Origin: Ophthalmolycus amberensis
Taxonomy: Eukaryota; Chordata; Actinopteri; Perciformes; Zoarcidae
DNA length: 64,000 nucleotides
Assembly (NCBI GenBank): GCA_024529925.1
Contig: JAFEUB010000812.1
Location: 1,170,001 to 1,234,000, forward strand
Direction: 5' to 3'
Shown here: positions 47,825 to 59,281 of the stretch, piece by piece
Layout: every line of letters starts with the position of its first letter
Position numbering within the stretch: the first letter of the stretch is position 1
Position numbers and translations under genes: made by a program
Notes under the pieces: model-generated
Told to the model about the DNA's origin: nothing
Seen by the model: the letters and a program-made list of their open reading frames with translations, nothing else
Database searches by the model: none

Positions 47825-49776
47825 TGTGAGGCATCGTCAAACATATTTCATTTAATACTCAAAAACAAAATTAAACCAAGCTGTCTGCCGGCGTTGCAGC
47901 GGCCGAGTGGCGACGAGGTACAGCAGTGTGTGTGTGTGTACCGGTAGCTCTGTTAGCTGTAAGGGGTTTGCAAACTATACAGCACAAAAAACAAAAAAAG
48001 TGAGCCAATCGACAACCGGGGATGTGTGCCACCAACAGGCTGCAAAGCGTCGCAAAACACACTTTTTTGTAATACCTTGACAAATACAAAAAAACTTTGA
48101 GATAATAAAAAAAGTAAATGTTTCAGAATATGATTTGTTCTTTGGATATTCTCCCTTACATTGCCAATAGAGTGAAACAAATGGTGGAATCATGTTTTGA
48201 GTGGACAATACCTTTTAATTTAGTAATGCCGTGATATACAACCTTCACCGCAAAACCCCCCCAAAAATTGCTGTGGTATAAACTTGAGATCATATTGCTC
48301 ATCGCTAGCAGAGATGTATGCACGCAATCGCCACGCACACACACAAGACCGATCGCTTATTAAAACCTTTTTCCAAAGTAGTATTGTCCTCTAAAAAATA
48401 GTTTTAAGCACAAAAGGCTGGTGGATTTATATCTTCAATGGGCAGTGTTTAAATATAGTTGGCCTCGATAAAGCTCCCGAATTTCACCGAGGATCAATTG
48501 TTTCATCATTGACATTGAGGAGTGCTAATATAAGATGACATATGGCTATTTGCAGGTGTATGAATGATAAGAACTTGCGCCACTCTTGGCACAGCTTGGT
48601 TTCGATAATTGGATTTAATAGCCGTTCAGCTTTTTATTGAATATCCATATTTCAGTGAAATGATCCCTCCGTCTAGAACTTTTAGTCTCTCACTCTCTCC
48701 GGGTTTTTTTCTTTACCTCTCTGTCAAGGCTGCAGTACTTTTACATCGGAGGCAGAAATAAACCACAGTGGAACGAGTCATAGCGTCCATAGTGTAGGCG
48801 CATTGTGCGTTTGCGTCAGACCGCTTCTCTTCAGGTGGCATGATATATTGACCATGAGATCAAGTCAGTGCTGAGATGTAAACACAGACGGAGGTCTATA
48901 TGGTGTCCTGGTTTATTGGTCAATGTGTATTTTTTTTAATGAAACGAGATACAGTTTCGTCTCCACAGGAAGTCCACTCACCAGTTCTGTCCCACACACT
49001 CTCTGTCTGTCTTAAACTCTTGCCGTGGCTCTATTTACAACAGCTTGTTTGCAGGCAAATCGGTTTTGGTTTGTTTAGTCTACTCTCGACCATATCTCGT
49101 CTGAGGAGGAGAGGGGCAGGTCCAGTCTGGCATGCAGGGCTGCTGCAGGACACCACCGTTGCAGGCTGCGTCCTCATCCAGCCGAAAGAACTGGGGGCTA
49201 CACCTGATCCCTTCCTGTGAGAACAATAGACGATAACCATCCTCGGTCATTTTCTAAGCCTGTGTTTGTCTGAGTAAAGGAACGGTTTGGACGGATCAAA
49301 CATACAGTAGCACATCCATAAAGAAAAGGCTCAGCCTGGCGATGGATGCAATGAGTGGAAATGTCATTCATACAAATTCTGAAAAGGAGAAAGAAAAAAG
49401 AGTAGAAATCAAATCTGGTTATTATTCAACAGATTCCGTGCAATTCTGTTGTTTAGCAGTAAAGCGTATGTCATTAGACCCCAGCCTTTAGTCTGTGGTA
49501 ACAGTCACAACCGGGTATTAACGTGTATATGAATACGGTCCCAACATATGTTCAGTAGACCCGCATCTTATGCTGTAGCTGTTGAAGAACTTTTAACAAG
49601 TCCAAAATTCATAAAGTTTTGAAGTATCTAATCAAAGAAAGCAAAGTAAACAAGAATCTGATCAATCATTTAATACTTTTGATACTTAACAGTTTTTGAT
49701 ACTCAACGCTAGAGACACATTTCCATTTGATATAAAAAAGGAAGAAAGGTTTGATACTCATCTCTAGCATAGCTCC

Positions 49777-49777
<1 letters not shown>

Positions 49778-49828
<51 letters not shown>
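49778..49828. repeat. (TG)n microsatellite
   Basis: TG run of about 51 bp, ending in GAGTGTGAGTGA. Confidence 0.96.
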
Positions 49829-49830
<2 letters not shown>

Positions 49831-51149
49831 TGTGAGTGATGAGCCCTTGCTTTGTGCACAGCCTGGAAAGCGAGCTAATGGTCCTGAAGAGTAAATGAGG
49901 CATCATGACTTCATTCCATCACACTCCACTTACTTCATGCTCTCACACTCGTACACGTTCTCAGTCGCTCTCAAACCCGCGCCGTGATATAGTTCTCACT
50001 CTGGCCCCGATAACGTCCGTCTGGGTTATTGCTCCCGGCTGTCCCGCTAATTTCCTCGAGGCAATCAATGTGTTTGATGAACGTCAGGCCGGGCTGTGCC
50101 CCGATGATTAGAGTACTTAGCCAGTGGCCAGGAAGTCCAGGTAAGACAGTTAATAAGAGGAAGCAGAATACGTCAGTTAATCTCTTCTATTCTGCACTGC
50201 AAATACCGATACACAGAGTGATGGGAGTATGCGGTTTTCTTAGGGGTGTGGTTTATTTGTACACACGGGAAGAAAAGAGATGAGCTCATCCACAGAGAGG
50301 AAAGAGTTAAGAAAGGCTTCAATCAAAAGTGACTCCCATGCCATCCTCTCATTGTTTACCCTGCTTTTTCCTAGATTGCATTATATTCCCTTTTGTCCGT
50401 GATCTTTGCTTGTGCCAAAGACTGCCAGAAAGACAGCGAAAGCACAGCTGAACCTCTGTGGGTAATCCGGGATAAATAATGCATCGGTCTTTTGTCTAGG
50501 CCCTGTCCTATGGTCGCCAAGAGAGACTTTTCTGCTGCAGGGATCCAGCTCACTGGCAGCGTGATATATAGAGAAGAGAGAGACATAGACAGAGGTACAT
50601 AGAGGCTACATTTACTCAGTCAAATTGACAGAGAGGAGAAGTGATGGGGGAGAGCGATAGAGACATAGAGGAAGAGTTCTAGACAGATGGTGACAGATGT
50701 CCAACTGAAGAACTGCTCATGTCTTTTAGAGCAGGATGTGCAGGCTTTGCATTTGAGTGACAAATCTCTGAGCGGTCTTGTCAGCTGCCAAAATTGGAGA
50801 TACGTTGGAGAATTGGTTGTGGGCATATAATGTCGAGATACAAGTAGTGCCGTCAGGAGGACTGCGGGGTTTTTGTCGGTCTGAAGGCGGCCTTAAAAGT
50901 TTTGCGACGTTTAAACAAAGTTGCACCTTTTCTGCTTTTGCAACTCGGATAAGACAGTGGTTAATCTCAAGAGGTGGGAATTGTCATAGGAGCATAAACA
51001 TTTGTCTTTTTCAGTGTGTGAACACATTTCATCACAGGCAAGACATCTTTCTGTTGTCACTCTGGTCTAGTGTTCAGTAGCACAAAGAACTCAGAGCGGC
51101 CCTCTGTAATTTAAAGACCGTCGTTAAGGTCACAATATTTCTTTCTCGA

Positions 51150-51355
51150 GGTGAAACAGCATGTGTAGGGTTTATTTCCACATTCAAATCACAAATCAAA
51201 ACTCACCTGTTCAAAACTGCTTTTAATGTGTGACTATTATTGTGTACTTTGTTTTTAGTGTATTGTTTTTATATATGATGATTTTAATGTAAAGTGTCTT
51301 GAGTGTCATGAAAAGCGCTATATAAATAAAATGTATTATTATTATTATTATTACA
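51150..51355 (+). mobile_element. L2-like LINE 3' end, sense
   Basis: A short frame from 51183 reads FKSQIKTHLFKTAFNV and stops at 51231-51233 (TGA). The KTHLF ending is characteristic of the C-terminus of L2-type non-LTR retrotransposon ORF2 proteins in fish. It is followed by a 3' UTR with GTGTCTTGAGTGTCATGAAA and AAGCGCTATATAAATAAA, and ends in a (TTA)n run at 51338-51352. Everything upstream of the final residues is missing, which fits 5' truncation on insertion. Confidence 0.75.
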
Positions 51356-54165
51356 ATTAGGCTTAACTACTGTACAATTGCTTTCCAGTGTACCCCAAAA
51401 AGTCATAAAACAGCTTGAGCCCACAGAGCGCTGCTGGCGGAGTGCAACCGGAACAAAGAACTGAGCTCACTGCCGTCCTTCGGTTCCTGCACCGGCGTCC
51501 TGGTAGTTCTAGGATCGATTTTTAAGATCCTGGTTGTATAAATATAGACTCCCACTCGACCGTGTAGTTGATATGCTCCAGAGTTATGTCCCCGACGTCT
51601 GTAGTGCCTCAGATCCACCGACTCTCTGCTGCTTACCGCACCCAAGATTAAAGACTACGGTGAAGCTGCCAGCTGCAGTTTTGGACCCAAAGTGCCCGAT
51701 GAAAAGAGATTTTCCGAACTATACTAACTTCAATTTAAATATTGAAATCTAACCTATTTTTGAAGCTTTCCCGCTTCCTCTGTGTAGTGTATTAACTCAG
51801 TGAGAAGTTGACTTTAGTTCCAGACCTCTAAATCATAGCCTAAATCTGGTTTGTTCTCAATGACGAGTGTTTTCCTAGTTTCAAAATATATGAAGCCAAT
51901 TCGGTTTTGTTGGTGGGATTATGACACCTTTGTGTGCCAAAACCTGAAAAAGCTTGGACAAGATGGATGCAGTTGAAGAGATTGTTGCGAGTCAATACAT
52001 TTCCTTGATCCACTTGAGAGACGTGAGGCTATCTGCTTTGAGGTTATTGTGTTAGCTTGTGTATTTCCCAAACAGGGAGCGGGTGAGTCAGGGGAGCTCG
52101 AGCCTTTTGGTGTGCGGAATAACACCAGCATATGTCATCATCCCCTGTTTGACTGCCTCTGGAAATGTCTTCAAAGGAAAACACATGTGTTAACTGTCAC
52201 GCTGAGGACCAGCGTGGGTTGAAAAGACACAGAGGATGAGACGGAGGTGATTAATGGAGGGAAAGAACAGCACCGCCAACCGAACAGTGGGTCTGAGGAG
52301 GAAAAGAACAAGACAGGAGAGAGTAAAGGTTATGAAAAGTATATTTGCATGTGGGCATCTCTAACTGCTCAACAGGAAGGTCAAACACAGTTTTTTTTGT
52401 GTATTTTTTATACTGACTCCGTTAGTTTGATGTCTTGCTTTTCAGCAGTCTGCTGTTGAAGGCAAGTGGCTATCATTTATCTGATCTTTTCCTCACTGCC
52501 GGTAGAGCGACATGGCTTATCGGTTTCAGGATATTAAAACTAGTTGCCAGAAAATTGGAAGAGAGAGAAGACAGATGTCGGAGGGCCACAAGTTAGAAGC
52601 TAAAGAGGGTTTAGGATGTAAAGTTCCAGGTTGCACCTTTTGATGCTCTGAATTAGCTTTAATGGACACAATGATATTTATTACTGTCTGATACAGAAGC
52701 TACACAAGTCAGTTGCTAGCTAAAAATATGGTGCTGGGTGCCACGGCTGCAACTAATGATTATTTCAAACAATATGTCACATCAGGGAATCATTGCTGAT
52801 TAATATTCCCTTCCTTCTCAGATTGTCGGTACAATCTAATGACGCATAAGTAGTTTTGGAAGTTTGGTGATCAAAACTTTTAGACCGCATACAGCCGTGA
52901 AAGGCTCTGACACTTTTGAAGCGACCACATGCTGTCAGTGGCCTTTAGCGGGGCGACTAAACACAATAAAGTGTAGCCCACAAAGGCAGCTTAGTCACTG
53001 TTGGAAGTAGCTGTTGCTCTAAGGGTCTGTAGTTGTTGTTGTTTTTTTTACATCAGGGCATGACTTGTTTCTGCTGATACAAGCAGCGTCACTATGGGAA
53101 CAACATCAGCACTAAATGAAGCTGAAGCAGCACGGTTGATATCGAAATGAAATAGGAAGACATTTCACTGTGAGCACAATAAGACTGCAGACAAACCTCC
53201 CAAAGGAACAGAAAAGTGAATATGTGGAGTTTTTCTGAAAACAAAAACGTCTGAGGACTGAAGCCAAGGCCCAGAACATCACAGTTTGCCAAAACCAGTT
53301 TAAGCTTTTAATGTAACACCCAGATGTGCCGAATACATTATATTTCTCATCTGACACTAAGACTGGGGGTCGCATACTGTTCAGAGGTTTTAACCAGGAC
53401 AAGGAAGGATCGGATGTCCTGTGGCAGGGTCTTGATTTTGTTCTGGCTTTTCGGGCCAGACTACATCTGTTCTGCTCATTCAGCTGAGGAAGAGTGGTGT
53501 TTGGAGGCTAGGCCTCAGTGCTTTAAAGTTGAATCTTTTCTGCCTCTACACACTCTCTCTACTGCGACGAGCCAAACAAGAGGGGGGCTGACAGCAGCTA
53601 CGTTGTTTTCACTTGACCTGCCTTTTCAGAGCTGGGCAGATAAGAGATAAGCAGACGCATCCAGCTCTTTGCACCTGAGGACAAAGGAAGAAGAATCCAG
53701 TCAGAAATAGAAGTTGCACTGAGTTTGGATAACACACAACCTCCTCTACCTGAGAATTAATTGTGTAATATCATCAGTTGTTGGACTCTGTGACCTATAT
53801 AGATGGTTTTAAACGGTCTATTGTTAAAAAAAAACCCATGTCTGGGGGCGACTTACTTACAGTCTGCATCTGACAAGAGGTGGAAACCATCTGGACTTTA
53901 ATATTTCCTGGAAGAATTCCCTGGAAGTGGGAGGTTTTCTGTGTCTGGTTTGTTTGGAAGAACTGGGTCACAAGATCACAAATAAAACAAAGCCCCATGT
54001 ACAGAAGCTGTCTCCCAGGGAAAACAACAGACATACATTCTGAATACAATGTTTGAACTTTGGTTTAAAAACACTGCAAAGTATTGAGGGGTTTGAACCA
54101 AATGGTTGTGTCCTGAAAATTACAACTGCATTGGTATGTTTGTCTTTTCTTTCCCACCCACCCAG

Positions 54166-54302
54166 AGTCAGGCCATGCGTATTGTTCGGACGGTCGGCCA
54201 GGCGTTCGAGGTTTGTCATAAACTGAGTCTGCTGCACACGCATCAGAGCGCAGACTGGACAGGAGGACGGCGAAAAGATCGGCGACGACTCCTCTGTCAC
54301 AG
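54166..54302 (+). CDS. nos1ap: NOS1AP exon D (PTB C-terminal helix), apparent +1 frameshift
   Basis: A 137-nt exon after CCCACCCAG and before GTACAC. It opens in phase 0 with SQAMRIVRTVGQAFEVCHKL, the C-terminal PTB helix, almost identical to human NOS1AP, then SLLHTHQSAD. From there the written frame gives WTGGRRKDRRR, unlike any NOS1AP. If one base at 54255-54256 (GACTGG) is skipped, the frame reads GQEDGEKIGDDSSVT, which matches human GQEDGE and leaves one base that joins exon E in its conserved frame. As written, the D-E join runs into TGA at 59176-59178. It may be a sequencing or assembly error, a polymorphism or a real lesion; the surrounding sequence is otherwise intact. Confidence 0.93.
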
Positions 54303-57300
54303 GTACACCAACACACCAACACACGCAGAGTGAGATTCACCCGCTACACAGTCGGCATCACGTTCTCACCGGCTCTTGCTCCGCCCTCGAGGAGTTGTTG
54401 AATATCCTGAGATTTTTTCCGCTTACATTTTCGTACACAAAACACAACCAAACATACGTTGAGAAAATACGCAGGCAGGATACACCGTCTCTGGTCTTCA
54501 CTGTGCTAAGGGAAGAGGTGGTGGTTTTATTGGGTTGAAGCTGAAAAAAATGTGAGTGTGTCTTAGTGTTATTACCAAAACAATGAAGTGACTAAGAGGA
54601 GACGCATAGCTGACAGCGGTGTCCAAGCTTATGCTCCCTAGCGAATCATTCTTACTGCCAGCTGACCACCACTGGCTGGGAAAGTTCTTCTTCTACTGTT
54701 ATCCTAAAGAGAAAAGATTCAGCAAGAATAGCATAGTCACAAAAATAATTTCTGAGTAATTGCCCATCATTTTTGTAACTTTTAACAATTCAGAAGGTTT
54801 TTCTGAAGGTTCCCAGCATTGCAATGCTGCTCTGATCAATTAGCGTGAAGCTAACGCACAATGTGATCAATCAATTACTGTTGGCTGCTGAACTGAATTA
54901 CCGGTACATAGATCTTGACCAATCCCGTCTCGTGATCGATATAGTTACAAGATGACAACAGCCGTCTCATTAAATGTATGGCCTTTTTCCCGGAAGGCTC
55001 ATGTTTAATAAACATATTATATTTTGTATCATCAATGTACAAATAGTCCAAAAGAAATGGTGGCCTGACAGAAAACCACCTGTTGATTGTCTGACCGCTC
55101 GAACGTATTGCCCCATAGAACTTCTTTTTAGCAATGTCACCAAGTTTCAAGATCTCAGCAATTGTTTTGTTGAGTAATGTTGTCATTACCGATAGAACTG
55201 ATGGCCGAAGCTACAGAAATACAACCAAAGTTGTAGCAAGCCTTAGTGTTCCTTTTAAAGATTGAAAGAGGGTTGTAGGTTTTTGGGTTTGGAAGAGAAA
55301 GGAAGATGGAGTCATAGGAAGGTGAAGCCAGGATCCATTCACTCCGATGTGAAGACTGACTTCGCCCAGTAGTAATGCCGAGCAAAACTCACCACTTTAG
55401 GAGGACAAACCAGGAAGGAATGGTATTTTTAAGCTCATGGAATAAAACTAAAGAAATATGCAACCTCACCTTCAAGGCCTTGGTGGAAATTTATTATAAA
55501 GTCCAAAAATAATACTAAAGCTGAAGTCTTGACGGCACATTCAGTCGTGTGCACAAACAGCTACACACCTCTCACACAGTCGTGTATTTTCTGATAGCAC
55601 AAACAGACTGAACTGTACACGCACTACAGACACAGACACACACACACACACACACATACATATACACAGACTCGTTCCTGCCTGAGTTGTGCCCGAGTTG
55701 GCGAGCAGGAGAGGGTGATGCTGGAATGAATGTCACGGATGAGTCAACACAAAGAAAGACGGCACCACACAGCAACACTGGTGGGCTGAGCTGCTTTTAT
55801 CCGCTGCCTCGTGCCTGGACAGGATGGTCCTCACTGCAGCCCAGGGACACGTGGCCCTGAGAGGTGTCTGAGAGGACAGACATGGGGATTCAGCGGTAGG
55901 AAGACTCCACGATCGGAGCTCTTTCACACCCTCGTTCCACTCATTACAGCAGCCAGCGCTGGCCCCCCTCCCCGCCCTGCTCCGCCAGCGCCAGGCCGGG
56001 GTACGTTATCTCCACATCCCCCTCCAGCCCTCCAGAGACGAGCTCTCTTTCACATGCTGATGAGACCAGAGATCACCCACACACTCTTAACTGTACATCC
56101 ACCCATAATGGAAGGACCCCACGCGCATACAAACTCGGGCCTATGCACACACACTCACGCACTCGCTGTCATGGTGTGTTAAGCAACACAAGAGCCGTCA
56201 CGCACAGCCAATGGGCTTATCCGGAGACCTAATTATCATGGCAATGAAAGGAGAGGGGATAGAAGAGTGTGAGATAGCGGATTAGAGAAACGGAAAGCTG
56301 GAGGAGAGCAGGGATAGTGGAGGGGACGAAGAAGAAGAAGAGATGGAAAAGGGAGCTTGGGATCATTGAGGATGAGAGAGCATGAAAGGATTAAATGTAG
56401 AAGTGAATTGACCATAAACCAAAAACCTGCCCTCGAATGCAGACTGGCCAATCGTAGCATAGCAACGGCCAGCTACCACCAGGCTCCGACAACCAACCAG
56501 CTGTGCTCCGTATGTTCTCATGTAGTTGTTTCAGATTTGTTGTTCCTTTTCCTCTTTTTCAGGCTGGTTTTGTGGATTCCAAGCTAGTCACAGTAAAATG
56601 TTGTGCCTGCGGCACGTGTACTAGTGATAAATATAGATATACGTTTCTAAAACGTTATTAATACGTAAAAACCTGTGGACAACATTTACCAGCATTAGCA
56701 CGTCTATGCTATGCTAGCTATTAAAGACAAACTGAATGTATACACAGGCTGGTTTTTTAATGATTGTAACAGTGAATAAAGACCTGCCACACTTTACAGG
56801 AACATTTCACAACAACTTTATTAAGTCCTATGATCGGGTTATTTAGACTCATTCAATTCGATTTTTAGACTTGCTTTTCCTTAGAAGTGAGACATGCTGC
56901 CCAAATGTTTCCAATGCAGCCCACTTGTTTCAGTCATTTTCTAAATGCCAGTAAGTTGTATTATACTATTGTTATAGCTTATTTAGTCATCCATACATCG
57001 GAAAGGACTCGTCAGAACCGCATATTAGCATACAAGTATAAAAAACAATATACTGGTCTACCAGTATACCACATAACCCCTACGTCATTCCCCTCTCTCT
57101 TCCCATCTTTCCTGTCTTAACTCCAATATCAACTTTTAAATAAAGGCCAATCAGGTGATGCTCCTGAAACGAGAGCAATAGCATATGACACATATAAATG
57201 GAGGAAGACATATCAGCAACAGATGGCAGGAGGCAAGGCAGGACAGCACAGTGCTGATAGCTGGGTAGAAAGGTGGAGGAAGAGCAGCGGTAATGGAGAA

Positions 57301-59111
57301 AGAGGTAAGGGTAGTGCTGGCTGCAGGTTATCAAGCATGAGGTTTCAGTGGAGGGGGAGGACAGCACCAATAGCAGGCTGCAAAGAAAGGAAGAAGGAGA
57401 GTATACGAGTTAGGAGAGGAATTGATGAAGGTGGATGTGGGATGGACAGTAGAGGTGAGTAGTTGAAGGCGAGGATGAAGAGGAGCCTGCAGCGGGAGTG
57501 GCGATGAAAAGGAAAGACAGGAAGGAAAAGAGGACAAGTGGAGGAAAGAAGTAGCCGATGAAGGCAGAAATGTCCATTCAATACTCGATCAGATCTGGTG
57601 TGAGTGAATCTGCAATGAAGTTTGCATATCAAGCAGACATGACGCAGTTTGAACATTCTGCAATACCCCCTCTTTCATCCCCGACTAAGCACTGGTCCGG
57701 TTACGTTTGAGAAGCATTGTGATTGCGATGTCAACAGGTAACATTAGCATTGGCTTTGAGTTTTCACGACAGCAAACTTTTAAAACTTTGTTTCTGAAGT
57801 CATGTTTGAAGACGTACGTTCCCGTGAGATCCGAAGTCGGTTAAATCTGTTGTCTTGTCCGTGGTCTTCCTCGTTTTTTCAAATCAGCTGAGATTTGAAA
57901 AAAAATGCTCAAGTGTGCACCATTGCCCACTCGTCTTTTGAGTAGTTTCTATGCTTTTAAAATCATGGCATTTTTAATGCAACTTGCTGTAGGAGGCTGT
58001 GTGAGAGGTAGCCTTCAGTGAATGTTAGTAACTGCAATCTATTCTAGCTAGAAATAGCTTTGCCACTTAACTGAGCATGGTCCCAGCGGCTCCAAGTGCA
58101 ATCTTATATTTCTAGTACAGTGAAGTTGTCAGGAAACAAATGCAATTCTATCTAGGGAGGCCGTTGTCAATAACTAATATAAAGCATGATCACTAGACCA
58201 CTGGCACCTACAATTCCCATGTTTTACAATTGACTTTGATGATACAAAACCTCCGGCTTTGTAGTCGGAGAAGAAGTGTTCCAACTGTGACAACCAGCGT
58301 TAAAGTTGTTTTCTGGTGAATTGCCTGGTGAGGCATATCAAAAACGAAATGTCAAATATTCAACAAGATTCCGACAGCTGAAGGCAAAGACAGTCTTAAG
58401 ATTCTGAGGAGCTTCAACACGGGACCTTTTGCCAGATATTAGGCTTTTTTTTTGTGTTGACTTTATTGCTTTATTTATATGTAGGATAACTGTATTAATA
58501 GACCAAAGAGAGGCTAATTCTCAAGTGATTCAATGTATTGATCTGCTAAAAAATAGTTGCATTTTCCGACCGTGTGTTTTATGCCACTGAATTGGATGGT
58601 TGCCTTTGGCCAAGTTGCAAAAATTCAAATAAATCCTCATCAACTGTTTTGTTGCAGTCTGCATTGATTTTGTCTCGTACACGGGCAATATTGTTGATCT
58701 CCATTGTGAATGTTTACTGCTTCAGCACAAACACGGTCTGTATCCATTCCGGTCCAATTTGTCCCATTTAAAAATGTATTCACAGGATATGAGAGCTACG
58801 TTTAAAAACACCAAATTGAAACTGCCAGGAAACGCAAGTGTTTTGCAGCATTGTGTTTGTATTTGCATTGTACTATCGCTCTTTGTTAAGATGCATACCT
58901 CCAAACAGTTAGAACATACTGTATGTACACTGTTATTTAAGCATATAATCATGCATAAAGCATGCTGTGATTCTGTGGATAATGTTTCTGACTGGAGTGT
59001 CTTTATGTGTGTCCACCCATGTGTGCGTGTGGCCATAACTCATGCCTACATGTGTGTATGCAGGCGTGCGTGCTCATCCACCTGTATGTGTGTGTACTTT
59101 CCTCCGCTCAG
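54303..59111 (+). other. nos1ap: intron D-E (4.8 kb)
   Basis: Starts GTACAC and ends CTTTCCTCCGCTCAG. It contains a CA array at 55629-55657 and long purine-rich runs at about 56240-56360 and 57180-57560. No other gene or recognised transposon is seen. Confidence 0.85.
55629..55657. repeat. (CA)n microsatellite
   Basis: CA array of about 29 bp with a GACACAGA start. Confidence 0.9.
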
Positions 59112-59281
59112 CTCGGGAGCTAACCGGCGCCGAGAAGACGCCGACCGTCACCGAGGAGACGGACATCGACGCGGATGACGCGAGCCACGTGTCTGCAGCA
59201 GAGGAGTTAAACCCCAATAGAGGGGTGACTGATCTGGACGCGACAGCCAAGTCCCCTGATCTGAACCACGCAGAGAGCAAG
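59112..59281 (+). CDS. nos1ap: NOS1AP exon E (post-PTB acidic linker)
   Basis: A 170-nt exon after CCTCCGCTCAG; its first two bases complete an Ala codon when exon D is read in the conserved frame. It encodes RELTGAEKTPTVTEETDIDA, then a variable stretch, RGVTDLDATAKS and finally NHAESK before GTAACT. Human NOS1AP has QLTGAER, EETDIDA and RGVTDLDA in the same order. The function of this acidic region is not established from sequence; it links the PTB domain to the coiled coil and the C-terminal nNOS PDZ ligand, both beyond the window. The donor position has one doubt: reading on past 59281 gives VTHP, which resembles the VSHP that follows in human. Confidence 0.93.

Larger units (their letters stand above)
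42329..54165 (+). other. nos1ap: intron C-D (11.8 kb)
   Basis: Starts GTAAGA and ends TTCTTTCCCACCCACCCAG. It contains a SINE split by a TIR transposon (42385-43916), poly-C (43921-43946, 47808-47824), CA/TG arrays and a LINE 3' end at 51.2 kb. The stretches 44.8-46.0, 48.3-49.7, 50.1-51.1 and 51.4-54.1 kb hold nothing I can name. Confidence 0.85.

Noticed and set aside
58759..59178. Open frame extending upstream from exon E
   Set aside because: It uses the wrong frame across exon E and covers the intron acceptor; the conserved frame starts at 59112.
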